This document shows positions 51,923 through 59,883 of a stretch of DNA of 64,000 nucleotides, piece by piece. The notes beneath the pieces were generated by a model. It had not been told where the DNA came from. It did no database searches and saw nothing but the letters and a program-made list of their open reading frames with translations. Where the stretch lies: positions 1,984,001 through 2,048,000 of the forward strand of contig NZ_CP118157.1 of NCBI RefSeq assembly GCF_032878875.1. Direction: 5' to 3'. Made by a program: the position numbers and the translations under genes. Source of the DNA: Microbacterium sp. AB. GTDB lineage: Bacteria > Actinomycetota > Actinomycetes > Actinomycetales > Microbacteriaceae. Every line of letters starts with the position of its first letter. Position 1 is the stretch's first letter.

Positions 51923-53299
51923 TCAGCGGGCGGGGCGTTCCATCGCTCGGAAGAGATCGTCGTAGCGCGACTGCTCGTCGAGGTTCTCGACGAACTCCAA
52001 GACCGTGTCCTGAGCCCCGGCGGAGATGTGCGGTGCCGCCATACGGCGGAACTTCCGCTCGAAGTCGGAGTCCGACATGGGCGTCTCCACCGAGCCGGGA
52101 CCGCTGATGACCTGCTCCGCGATGCGGTCGCCGGATGCGAGTGTCACCGTGACGCGATTGGCGAGATGCCGGGGGAAGAGGGCCGTCAGGTCCGGGTCCT
52201 CTTCGACCGTCGTCCTGTCCATCAGCGCCAGCGCCCGCGTGTCGCCGATCTTCTCGGCCGAGTACGTGTCGAGGTCGATGTCGCCGTCGATCAATGCGCG
52301 CACGACGTTGTACGGCAGGCTGTGGTCGGCCGTCTCGCGCGTGGTCGGACGCCATTTCCGCGGATCCGCGAGAACGCGGCGGTTGAACTCCGACGTCTCG
52401 ATCAGGATGCTCTCGATGCTCTCGGGGCTCGGGATCCTGGGCTTCAGGCGGATCGAGGCCCAGACGGCGGTGTGCAGCTCGCCGTTCGTGGGGAAGGTCT
52501 TGGTCAGCGACCTCGTGATCGCGAAGTCGCGTTCGCCGCTCTTGCCGAAGGAGTCGACGTCGAGCTCGAACGGCCCGGAGATCTGCGCGAAGAATCCTGC
52601 GTCGCCCTCGAAGACGGGAGACGGGCCGGTCATGCCGTGGGACGCGAGCTGGGCGGCGAAGACGGCGTTGCGCGCCGCGTTCGCGGCCGAGCAGCCCTTC
52701 CAGTCCGAGAGCGTCCCGGAGCGCACCTGGCGCATCGACACGTGCCCGCTGAGGGCGAGGTTGATGGCATGCTCCGCCTGCGTCCGGTCGAGTCCGAGCA
52801 GACGCGCGGCGGCGGCGGCCACGGCGACGTTGACGTAGTTGACGTGGTCCCAGCCGCGCCTGTTCAGATTGGCGGCGTCCTGGAGGCGCATCTGCACCTC
52901 GTAGGCGACGACGACGGCGGCGATGAGCTCCGATCCCGGCAGGGAGCGCGCCTCTGCCAACGCCAGGCAGGCCGGGATGCTGTCGCTCGGATGCCCTGGC
53001 TCCCTGGCCATGTAGCCGTCGTTGTAGTCGAGGAAGCGGACCATCACCCCGTTCGCGAACGCCGCGAGATCGGGGGTGGTCTGCAGCCGGGTGCCGAGGA
53101 CCGTGGACGCGGGCACGGGGACGGTGCGGCACACGGCGACGGCGGCCTCCACGGGCGGCGCGTCGTACGCGCCCAGGACGCACGCCAGGCTGTCGACGAC
53201 CCTCCGTCTGACGCATGCGACCACGTCCGCAGGCAGGTCCTCCGCCGGCAGGTCGATGGCGTACCGCGCGATTCGCGCCGCGATCGACTCCTGAGGCAT
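51923..53299 (-). CDS. MmgE/PrpD family protein
   Basis: 458 residues from ATG 53299 behind GGAGGAG. MmgE/PrpD proteins dehydrate or isomerise branched tricarboxylates (2-methylcitrate dehydratase, cis-aconitate decarboxylase and relatives). Visible: RRRVVDSLACVLGAY, RFLDYNDGYMAREPGHPSDS, INLALSGHVSMRQVRSGTLS, DWKGCSAANAARNAVFAAQL and TKTFPTNGELHTAVWASI. It follows the FAD dehydrogenase, DUF4387 and AtuA-like genes in the same direction. It is probably an enzyme of the same pathway. Confidence 0.92.
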   Translation of the reverse strand: MPQESIAARIARYAIDLPAEDLPADVVACVRRRVVDSLACVLGAYDAPPVEAAVAVCRTVPVPASTVLGTRLQTTPDLAAFANGVMVRFLDYNDGYMAREPGHPSDSIPACLALAEARSLPGSELIAAVVVAYEVQMRLQDAANLNRRGWDHVNYVNVAVAAAAARLLGLDRTQAEHAINLALSGHVSMRQVRSGTLSDWKGCSAANAARNAVFAAQLASHGMTGPSPVFEGDAGFFAQISGPFELDVDSFGKSGERDFAITRSLTKTFPTNGELHTAVWASIRLKPRIPSPESIESILIETSEFNRRVLADPRKWRPTTRETADHSLPYNVVRALIDGDIDLDTYSAEKIGDTRALALMDRTTVEEDPDLTALFPRHLANRVTVTLASGDRIAEQVISGPGSVETPMSDSDFERKFRRMAAPHISAGAQDTVLEFVENLDEQSRYDDLFRAMERPAR

Positions 53300-53394
53300 C
53301 GCTCCTCCGATGTGAACGGCCGTCTCGCCCGATAGTCGGCGTCGGGACGGTCCGGAGGCGGCGCCCTTCCTGCTGTCAGGGCTCGTGAGCCTCA

Positions 53395-55062
53395 TCAGAC
53401 GGCCGCTGCCATCGCGCGTCCGGCCACGCGTCCGGAGAAGATGCATCCTCCGAGGAACGTGCCCTCGAGCGCTCGGTATCCGTGGAGGCCGCCGCCGCCG
53501 AAGCCGCTCGCCTCGCCGGCCGCGTAGAGGCCGGGCAGCGGTTCGCCCGATCGCCGCAGCGCCCGGGCCGACAGGTCGGTCTCGATGCCGCCGAGGCTCT
53601 TGCGGGTGATGATGTGGAGCTTCACCGCGATCAGCGGACCCGACCTGGCGTGGGTGAGCGGGCGCGGGGCGGCCACGCGCAGCAGCCTGTCGCCGCGGTG
53701 CCTCCGCGCCTGGTGGATGGCGTTGAGCTGAGCGTCCTTGCCGAAGTCGTTCGTCATCTCCAGGTCGCGGGCGGCGATCTCCACGCGGACGCGGTCGAGG
53801 TCCAGCAGGTCCGGCGACGCCTGCCCCATCTTCGAGAGAAGCTCGTCGACGGTGTCGGCGACGAGGAAATCGGCGCCGCGCTCCTTGAACGTCTCCACCG
53901 GGCCGGGTGCTCCCGGGCCGAGCCGCCGGGCGAGCAGCGTGAGGTCCTTGTCGGTGAAGTCGGGGTTCTGCTCGCTGCCGGAGAGCGCGACCTCCTTCTC
54001 GAGGATCTTCTGGTTCGTGACGAACCAGCTGTGGTCATGCCCGGTCGCGACGATGTGCTCGAGCGTGGCGAGCGTGTCGAATCCCGGGAACAGCGGCGTC
54101 GGCAGCCGGTTCCCTTGCGCGTCCAACCACAGCGACGAAGGCCCAGGGAGGATCCGGATCCCGTGCATCGGCCAGACAGGGCTGTGGTTCCGGATCCCTT
54201 CGACGTAGTGCCACATGCGGTCCCCGTTGATGAGGTGCGCGCCGGCTCCGCGCGCGATGCCCAGCATCCGCCCGTCGACGTGCGCCGGCACGCCGGACAG
54301 CATCGACGCGGGAGGCTCCCCCATCCGCGTCGGCCATTGCTCGCGGACGAGGTCGTGGTTGCCGCCGATGCCGCCGCTGGCGACGAGCACGGCGCTCGCG
54401 CGGAGGGAGAAGTCGCCGACGACGTCGCGGTTGCTCGGCGCGCCGCGCTCGGCCGGGTCGGCGGCGAGCACGGCTCCGCTCACGCCCACGACAGTGCCGG
54501 CTTCGACGTCGATGCGGTCGACGCGGTGACGGAACAGGACGCGGACGAGGCCCCGCTCGACGCCCTCGCGCACGCGTCGCACGAACGGCTCGAGAACGCC
54601 CGGTCCCGTGCCCCAGGTCACGTGGAAGCGCGGCACGGAGTTGCCGTGGCTCGAGGCGCGGTCGCCGCCGCGCTCGGCCCAGCCGACGATCGGGAAGAAG
54701 CCGATGCCGCGTTCGCGCAGCCAGGCGCGCTTCTCGCCGGCGGCGAACTCCAGATAGGCCTGCGCCCACTGCCGCGGCCAGCGGTCCTCGTCGCGGTCGA
54801 ACCCGGCCGAGCCGAGCCAGTCCTGGCGGGCCAGTTCCAGCGAGTCGCGCACGCCCATGCGGCGCTGCTCGGGCGAATCGACGAGGAAGATCCCCCCGAA
54901 CGACCACCATGCCTGGCCGCCGAAGCCCGTCTCCGGCTCCTGCTCGACGATCAGCACCCTCTTGCCGGCGTCCACCAGCTCGGAGGCGGCGACCAGGCCG
55001 GCCAGGCCCGCGCCCACGACGATCGCGTCCGCCTCTCCGGCGCCCGGTGCCGCCGCGCTCAT
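53395..55062 (-). CDS. FAD-binding dehydrogenase (3-ketosteroid dehydrogenase/fumarate reductase flavoprotein type)
   Basis: 555 residues from ATG 55062. The Rossmann FAD motif is AIVVGAGLAGLVAASELVDA; GGQAWWSFGGIFLVDS and HVTWGTGPGVLEPFVRRVRE follow. The C-terminal FAD contacts are LPGLYAAGEASGFGGGGLHG and EGTFLGGCIFSGRVAG. Relatives oxidise or reduce C-C double bonds next to carboxylates or ketones. Its ATG overlaps the DUF4387 stop (ATGA), so these are translated together. A steroid substrate is not supported by the neighbours. Confidence 0.9.
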   Translation of the reverse strand: MSAAAPGAGEADAIVVGAGLAGLVAASELVDAGKRVLIVEQEPETGFGGQAWWSFGGIFLVDSPEQRRMGVRDSLELARQDWLGSAGFDRDEDRWPRQWAQAYLEFAAGEKRAWLRERGIGFFPIVGWAERGGDRASSHGNSVPRFHVTWGTGPGVLEPFVRRVREGVERGLVRVLFRHRVDRIDVEAGTVVGVSGAVLAADPAERGAPSNRDVVGDFSLRASAVLVASGGIGGNHDLVREQWPTRMGEPPASMLSGVPAHVDGRMLGIARGAGAHLINGDRMWHYVEGIRNHSPVWPMHGIRILPGPSSLWLDAQGNRLPTPLFPGFDTLATLEHIVATGHDHSWFVTNQKILEKEVALSGSEQNPDFTDKDLTLLARRLGPGAPGPVETFKERGADFLVADTVDELLSKMGQASPDLLDLDRVRVEIAARDLEMTNDFGKDAQLNAIHQARRHRGDRLLRVAAPRPLTHARSGPLIAVKLHIITRKSLGGIETDLSARALRRSGEPLPGLYAAGEASGFGGGGLHGYRALEGTFLGGCIFSGRVAGRAMAAAV

Positions 55063-55400
55063 CGTTCCGGCCCGGCGCCGACCAGCTCGGGGACCTCGAT
55101 CGCGGCGAGCGGCACGTGCTGCTGACCGGAGTGCATGTCGCGGTCGGGGAAGCTGCCCTGGGTGACCGGCCGGGGGAACGAGATCTTGATCGCCCGCAGC
55201 GCCGCCATCGGGAAGATCCGCACCCCCTCGGCGCTCGTGCGATACAGGGCGGCGATCGCGTCGGGGTCGACGACGTCGGATGCGCACACTCGCTCGTACG
55301 CCTCGTCGGTCGGGAGGAAGACGTCGAGGGTGAGCCAGAAGGGACCGGCGTTCTTGGCGCGGACGAGGTCGGCGATCTCGTCGAGGGTCTGACTAGGCAC
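55059..55400 (-). CDS. DUF4387 family protein
   Basis: 113 residues from GTG 55400, overlapping the AtuA-like stop by 8 nt. It has TLDEIADLVRAKNAGPFWLT, DVVDPDAIAALYRTSAEGVR and IKISFPRPVTQGSFPDRDMH. DUF4387 is nearly always found next to or fused with AtuA-like proteins and probably forms a small partner subunit with them. Catalytic role unknown. Confidence 0.88.
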   Translation of the reverse strand: MPSQTLDEIADLVRAKNAGPFWLTLDVFLPTDEAYERVCASDVVDPDAIAALYRTSAEGVRIFPMAALRAIKISFPRPVTQGSFPDRDMHSGQQHVPLAAIEVPELVGAGPER

Positions 55401-56808
55401 GGGGTGCCACCTCCTGGTACTCGGCACGGAACAGCTCGCCCTCGTCGTCGACGTCGATCGTGTGCTGCAGGACGAACTCGTAGCTCGCGCCGCGATCGAT
55501 CTCGGCGGGCGAGGTCGCGAACGCGAAGCTCGGCAGATGGGTCATGCCCTCCAGCGGCAGATGGAGCATGAGCGGGTTGGCGATCTTCGCGATCGCGGTC
55601 GCCGTCGCCTGGTCCGCCGCGCGCGACCGGAACAGCACGCCCGCTTCGCGCGGCGGCTCGCCGTCCGGTTCGAGGGCGCCGAGCACGGCGTTGTGGCCGT
55701 AGGCACGGAGCTCGGCGTCGTACTGGCCCTCCTCGAGGCCGAGATGCGTCCGGACGCGGCGCGCGAGCTCTCCGGCGAAACGCTCCAGCCAGGCATCCAT
55801 GTGGGCGAGGATGTGCGGATCGCGGATCCCGACGAGCGAGACCGTCTCGTACCCGCCGATCGCGGCCCCTTCCAGCTTGATGGTCGGCTGCGCCGCCTCC
55901 TCGAAGACCGAGCCCTCGACACGGGTGACGCGTTCGTCCACGGCGGTGTAGACGGCTGCGCTGGTGTCGAGCGTGCCGCTGGGCTCGCGCAGCCGGAAGG
56001 GGTCGGCGTTCTCGTACAGCATGTGCGCGGCGACCGTCATCGGGGTGGCCGCGGACGTGTCGTCCAGCGGATGGATGCTGAAGCCGGCGTCGTCGATCTC
56101 CACGAGGACGCCGCCGCCGAGCGGGTCCGTCGTGCATTGGCTGCCGCACTCGACGGTCTTCGCCGCGTGCCAGGTCGGGCCGGCCGCGATTCCGCGCTCG
56201 AGAGCGATGCCCGCCACGGATGCGGTGTCGGAGGCGCGTCCGGTGAGCACCAGGTCCGCCCCGGCGGCGAGGGCCTCGGCGATGGGCACATGCCCCATGA
56301 GGCCGACGATGTGCTCACACCGGCCGACGGTCTCGGCCGTCAGCGGCCCGGCCGGCTCGAGCGAGGCGATCCGCCCGTCCGCGAGCGCCGCGAGGACCGA
56401 CTCGCGGGTGAGCTCGCTGTAGATCTTCGCCAGCGTGAAGGTCAGAGCCTCCTCGTCGGCGATCTCCTGCGCGATGCCGGCGACCCATTCGACCCCGGAG
56501 TCGGTGCCGGAGGTGCCGCAGGTGGTGACGACGACGGGGATGCCCGCACGCCGTCCGGCGACGAGGATCGTCCGCAGATCGCTCTTGAGCGAGCCGCGGG
56601 AGGTCTTGGCGATGCCCGCGCCCAGATAGTGCGGCCCGGAGTCGGTGGACCCGCCGTCGACCGCGATCGCGTCGGCGCCGAGCGAGATCCCGCGCGCCAC
56701 GGTCTCCTCGCTGATCCCGCCGCCCAGCATGCCGATGGGGAAGATCACCCGGACCGAGTCGCCATCCCGCGGCTGCGGATCGTTCGTCACGTCATCGTGT
56801 GAGGTCAT
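55393..56808 (-). CDS. AtuA-like (acyclic terpene utilisation family, DUF1446) protein
   Basis: 471 residues from ATG 56808, with AAAGGTG upstream. DUF1446/AtuA features: VRVIFPIGMLGGGISEETVA, DAIAVDGGSTDSGPHYLGAG, TTCGTSGTDSGVEWV, ADLVLTGRASDTASVAG, and ECGSQCTTDPLGGG with two cysteines. The name comes from geranyl/citronellol degradation, but the family is broad and its reaction is not established. No terpene-CoA carboxylase genes are present here, so terpene breakdown is unlikely. First gene of the GntR-controlled operon. Confidence 0.9.
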   Translation of the reverse strand: MTSHDDVTNDPQPRDGDSVRVIFPIGMLGGGISEETVARGISLGADAIAVDGGSTDSGPHYLGAGIAKTSRGSLKSDLRTILVAGRRAGIPVVVTTCGTSGTDSGVEWVAGIAQEIADEEALTFTLAKIYSELTRESVLAALADGRIASLEPAGPLTAETVGRCEHIVGLMGHVPIAEALAAGADLVLTGRASDTASVAGIALERGIAAGPTWHAAKTVECGSQCTTDPLGGGVLVEIDDAGFSIHPLDDTSAATPMTVAAHMLYENADPFRLREPSGTLDTSAAVYTAVDERVTRVEGSVFEEAAQPTIKLEGAAIGGYETVSLVGIRDPHILAHMDAWLERFAGELARRVRTHLGLEEGQYDAELRAYGHNAVLGALEPDGEPPREAGVLFRSRAADQATATAIAKIANPLMLHLPLEGMTHLPSFAFATSPAEIDRGASYEFVLQHTIDVDDEGELFRAEYQEVAPRA

Positions 56809-56833
56809 GGGGGTGTTCACCTTTCTTTCGAGC

Positions 56834-56862
56834 AACCTATTTGCTATAGCAAATGGTGTCAA
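56834..56862 (-). promoter_or_regulatory. Promoter of the AtuA-like operon with embedded 16-bp palindromic operator
   Basis: On the minus strand TTGACA (56857-56862), 17-bp spacer, TAGGTT (56834-56839). The palindrome ATTTGCTATAGCAAAT at 56839-56854 fills the spacer, so a bound protein would block polymerase. A copy with two mismatches is at 58374-58389. The size and symmetry fit a FadR-like GntR/FCD protein, which the divergent gene encodes. Confidence 0.82.
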
Positions 56863-56897
56863 GCGCGTCACTGCTCGCCGGGGACGCCGGTGCCGGG

Positions 56898-56903
56898 TAG
56901 CGT
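56898..56903 (+). promoter_or_regulatory. -10 element for a leaderless transcript opening with an 8-codon ORF
   Basis: TAGCGT, 6 nt (GAGGGG), ATG 56910, which opens the mini-ORF in front of the GntR gene. Confidence 0.55.
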
Positions 56904-56909
56904 GAGGGG

Positions 56910-56936
56910 ATGTCGATCGGGAACGAGACCACGTGA
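56910..56936 (+). CDS. 8-codon leader ORF overlapping the GntR start
   Basis: ATG at 56910 encodes MSIGNETT and stops at TGA 56934-56936, which overlaps the GTG of the GntR gene (GTGA). The spacing from TAGCGT suggests ribosomes load at the mRNA 5' end on this mini-ORF and reinitiate on the regulator. Known in principle as translational coupling; here inferred from position only. Confidence 0.4.
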   Translation: MSIGNETT

Positions 56937-57598
56937 GCCTGCACGGGATTCTTCCGCAGGTCGCGCGTACCGGCTCCCTGTCGGAACAGGTGTATCGCTC
57001 GCTGCGCGAGAGCATCGCAGACGGGCGCCTCGCGCCGGGCAGCCGGATCACCGAACGTCAGCTCGCCACGGCCCTCGACGTCAGCCCCACCCCCGTGCGC
57101 GAGGCGCTCGGCAAGCTCGAGCACGAGGGCCTCGTCGAGCGCGTCGGCTCCCGGCGGCTGCAGGTGGCGGATCACCCCGCCGAGACTCTCCGAGAGCTGA
57201 TGGAGGTGGAGATCATGCTCCGCGGGGCCGAGGCCCGCTTCGCCGCGCGCAAGATCGCCCCCGAGACGATCTCGCGGATGCGCGGGTACATCGAAGAGCT
57301 CGTCGAGGCCCGCGAATCGCTCACACTGGCGGAGCAGTTCGAGATGGCGCAGCGATTCGACGCGGAGATCGCGCGCGCCGCCGCGAACCCGGCCCTGCGC
57401 ACCCTCATCGAGAGCTACGCGATCTACGGTGCCGACCACCGCCTCACGCGAGCCGCGGAGGATGCGAAGGATCCCGACTGGATCGAGACGAGGATCGCCG
57501 ACCACCGGGCGATCGTGGAGGCGCTCGCCGCCGGCGACGAGGACGCCGCCGAGCTCACGATGCGCGGGCACGCGCGTTCGGCGATCAGGAACCTCTAG
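56933..57598 (+). CDS. GntR family regulator, FCD (FadR-like) subfamily
   Basis: 221 residues from GTG 56933. The winged helix-turn-helix spans about residues 15-80: QVYRSLRESIADGRLAPGSR, ITERQLATALDVSPTPVREA, LGKLEHEGLVERVGSRRLQV. The helical FCD ligand domain (90-220) has metal-type ligands in RFDAEIARAAANPAL and DHRAIVEALAAGDEDAAE. It probably senses a carboxylate. It sits between the AtuA-like operon and the RraA/MFS genes, both of which carry the same palindrome. Confidence 0.93.
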   Translation: MSLHGILPQVARTGSLSEQVYRSLRESIADGRLAPGSRITERQLATALDVSPTPVREALGKLEHEGLVERVGSRRLQVADHPAETLRELMEVEIMLRGAEARFAARKIAPETISRMRGYIEELVEARESLTLAEQFEMAQRFDAEIARAAANPALRTLIESYAIYGADHRLTRAAEDAKDPDWIETRIADHRAIVEALAAGDEDAAELTMRGHARSAIRNL

Positions 57599-57635
57599 GC
57601 CGCACGGCACGCGCAGCCCGCGGGATGATGCGCCC

Positions 57636-58328
57636 CTACGCGCCGTAGCCGCGCATCTCCTTGTACCCGTCCAGGGTGAACTCCGGGCTGTCGATGAAGT
57701 CGAGGTCCCGCCGCTCGGCGGCCCGGATCGCCTCGACGGCGTCGCGGAGAGACGGGAGGCTCTCCCCCGGGACGACGACGATGCCGTTCGCGTCGCCGTG
57801 GAGGATGTCGCCGGTGCGGACGAGCTGCCCGTCGATGAAGACCGGGTCACCGATCTTCGAGAGCTCGAAGTTCGCGTGGGAGACGACGGGCTGCCGCATG
57901 AAGTAGTGGAAGCCCTTCGCCCGCACCTCCGCCACATCGCGCAGCGCGCCGTCGGTGACGATGCCGACCGCGCCGAGGCGGCTCGCGAGGGCGACCATGA
58001 TCTCGCCCGCGTACGCGACGCGGGTGGGGGTCCCGCTGGCGTCCTTCATGACGATGACCACGGGGCCCTCCATCCGCTCGAGCGTCGTCCACAGATCCCA
58101 GTAGCCGTGCTGACGGACGGACCGGCCGACCGCGTTGTCGACGGTCGCGGTGAGCGCGGTCCCGACCATCGTTCCCAGTTCGGGGAACGCGCACTGGACG
58201 GAACCTCCGATGTATCCCTCGCTGCGATCACGCAGCTCCAGTCGTTCGAGCGCGTTGGCGACGGTCGGGCTGTCGATCCCGCGCAGATAGAGGAGGTCGG
58301 ACTCGGCCGGCGATGGCGATGAGGTCAT
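57636..58328 (-). CDS. RraA-like aldolase/decarboxylase family protein
   Basis: 230 residues from ATG 58328. It has SPTVANALERL at the start, AVGIVTDGALRDVAEVRAKG with the D-G-x-R-D active-site pattern of HMG/CHA-type class II aldolases, and GDILHGDANGIVVVP. Such enzymes split 4-hydroxy-4-methyl- or 4-carboxy-2-oxoadipate-type acids or decarboxylate oxaloacetate using a divalent metal. The ribonuclease-inhibitor role of E. coli RraA is unlikely here. It shares the operator region with the MFS gene. Confidence 0.88.
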   Translation of the reverse strand: MTSSPSPAESDLLYLRGIDSPTVANALERLELRDRSEGYIGGSVQCAFPELGTMVGTALTATVDNAVGRSVRQHGYWDLWTTLERMEGPVVIVMKDASGTPTRVAYAGEIMVALASRLGAVGIVTDGALRDVAEVRAKGFHYFMRQPVVSHANFELSKIGDPVFIDGQLVRTGDILHGDANGIVVVPGESLPSLRDAVEAIRAAERRDLDFIDSPEFTLDGYKEMRGYGA

Positions 58329-58367
58329 GTCCCTGCACTTCTCCGTGAGGCGGGCGCGTTCACCCGG

Positions 58368-58397
58368 TTTACTATTTGCAATATCAAATGGTAACGT
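58368..58397 (+). promoter_or_regulatory. Second copy of the GntR operator, in the rraA-like/MFS divergent promoter
   Basis: ATTTGCAATATCAAAT at 58374-58389 differs from the 56839 palindrome at two inner bases; over a 21-bp window (58372-58392) 19 bases agree. For the MFS gene it fills the spacer between TTTACT (58368-58373) and TAACGT (58392-58397), 18 bp. A repressor here would shut both directions. Confidence 0.78.
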
Positions 58398-58455
58398 GCT
58401 CCGCACACGCTGCGTGCACCGTCGCACGCCGCGCTACCCGACGATGGAGTCACCC

Positions 58456-59757
58456 GTGAACAGTGCGCGCACCGACCGGTCCCCTCGCAGGCGCTTCCAG
58501 CTCCGCCTCGCCATGCTCGTCGCGTTGGGGGTCTTCGCACAGGAGTCGGTCTGGAACTTCCACGACGCGCAGACGCCGGTGACCCTGTCGGAGTACACGA
58601 CGAGCGTCGCGCTCATCGGCCTGATCATGGGGCTGGACAACATCATCGGCATCTTCGTACAGCCGCTGATGGGCTACATGAGCGATCGCACCCGCAGCCG
58701 ATGGGGTCGGCGCACGCCGTTCATCGTCATCGGCGTGCCGGTCGCCGCGCTGCTGTTCGTGCTCGTCCCGCTCGCCCCGACGTTCCCCGTCCTCATCGCG
58801 ATCATCGTGCTGTTCTCGCTGACGGCGAACTCGTTCAAGCCGCTCACCGAGGCGCTCATCGCCGACAATCAGCTGCCCGAGCACCGGAGCAAGGCGAACG
58901 CGGTCGGCCGGTTCGCGTCGGGTCTGACGATCATCGTGTCGGCGCTGCTGAGCCTGTTCGTCGTCGACGAGAGCGTCGAGCTCGCCTACGTGATCTCGGC
59001 CGTCGTGATGGTGGCCTGCTTCGCCATCCTGCTGGTCTCGCTGCGCGAGTCGCGGACGGCCGCCTATCGCGCGGTCGTCGACGAGGACCGGGAGCTGGGC
59101 CGGGAGGGGACCGGCTTCTTCGCGGTGTTCACGGACATCTTCGCCGATCGCGACCGCAGCCGTCTGTTCATGATCGCCGCCGTCATCGTCACATGGGGCG
59201 CATGGGCGGCCATCCGCGCCCTGCTGACGCTCTACGGGGTGGAGCAGCTCGGACTGTCGCGCGGTGAGGCAGGCGGATTGACGCTGCCGGCGAGCGTGGC
59301 CTTCCTCGTGGTGATCATCCCGGTCGCGATCCTCTCCGACCGGTACGGTCGGCGTCGCATGATGCGCATCGGGATCGTCGTGTTCGCCGTGGGCGCCCTC
59401 ATCGCCTTCGTCTTCAACACGTCGACGGTCGCGACGCTCTCCGGCGTCCTCATCGCGGCCGCCGGCTTCTCCGGCTTCGCCGTCAACGCGACGGTGATGC
59501 TGTGGAACCTCGCTCCCTCGCAGCGGCTCATCGGCGTGTACACCGGCATCTTCGCAGTCGCGCAGGCCGTCGGCTCGTCCGTGGCGCCGGCGGCGCTGGG
59601 CGCTCTCGTCGACGCCACCGACTGGAGCTTCCTCATGCTGTTCCTCACGGGGCTCTCGCTCGTAGGCCTCCTGCTCACCTTCGGCGTCCGCCGCGAGTAC
59701 GCGCCGTCGCAGCTCGCCGAGCAGGAGAAGTACGTGGAAGCGGAGCGCGGCGAGTGA
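58456..59757 (+). CDS. MFS transporter, GPH/SLC45-like
   Basis: 433 residues with 12 membrane helices. Start GTG 58456 has GGAG 6 nt upstream; ATG 58444 is four codons earlier. Loop 2-3 carries PLMGYMSDRTRSRWGRRTPF, the glycoside-pentoside-hexuronide/SLC45 signature, and the opening FQLRLAMLVALGVFAQESVW with WNFHDAQTPVTL fits that branch. The central loop has FFAVFTDIFADRDRSRLFM. Given the shared operator, it likely imports the substrate of the 51.9-58.3 kb enzymes. Confidence 0.9.
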   Translation: MNSARTDRSPRRRFQLRLAMLVALGVFAQESVWNFHDAQTPVTLSEYTTSVALIGLIMGLDNIIGIFVQPLMGYMSDRTRSRWGRRTPFIVIGVPVAALLFVLVPLAPTFPVLIAIIVLFSLTANSFKPLTEALIADNQLPEHRSKANAVGRFASGLTIIVSALLSLFVVDESVELAYVISAVVMVACFAILLVSLRESRTAAYRAVVDEDRELGREGTGFFAVFTDIFADRDRSRLFMIAAVIVTWGAWAAIRALLTLYGVEQLGLSRGEAGGLTLPASVAFLVVIIPVAILSDRYGRRRMMRIGIVVFAVGALIAFVFNTSTVATLSGVLIAAAGFSGFAVNATVMLWNLAPSQRLIGVYTGIFAVAQAVGSSVAPAALGALVDATDWSFLMLFLTGLSLVGLLLTFGVRREYAPSQLAEQEKYVEAERGE

Positions 59758-59883
59758 TCTCCATCGTCCTGCCGGCGGAGGAGACGCGGCACCGGCTCGA
59801 GCCGCGCAGCGCACGATGACCCACCCGGCGCGGCGGCTCCCTGAGACGGGCGCGCGACTCGCGTCTCCGTTCCCGGTCGCCCC

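Noticed and set aside
53395..55062. 3-ketosteroid dehydrogenase and steroid catabolism
   Set aside because: The flavoprotein fold is shared by many alkene oxidoreductases and no other steroid genes are present.
55393..56808. Terpene (geranyl/citronellol) degradation cluster suggested by the AtuA family name
   Set aside because: No geranyl-CoA carboxylase, acyl-CoA ligase or enoyl hydratase nearby; PrpD, RraA and FCD regulator point to carboxylates.
57636..58328. Ribonuclease E inhibitor RraA
   Set aside because: The D-G-x-R-D metal-aldolase pattern and catabolic neighbours favour an aldolase or decarboxylase.
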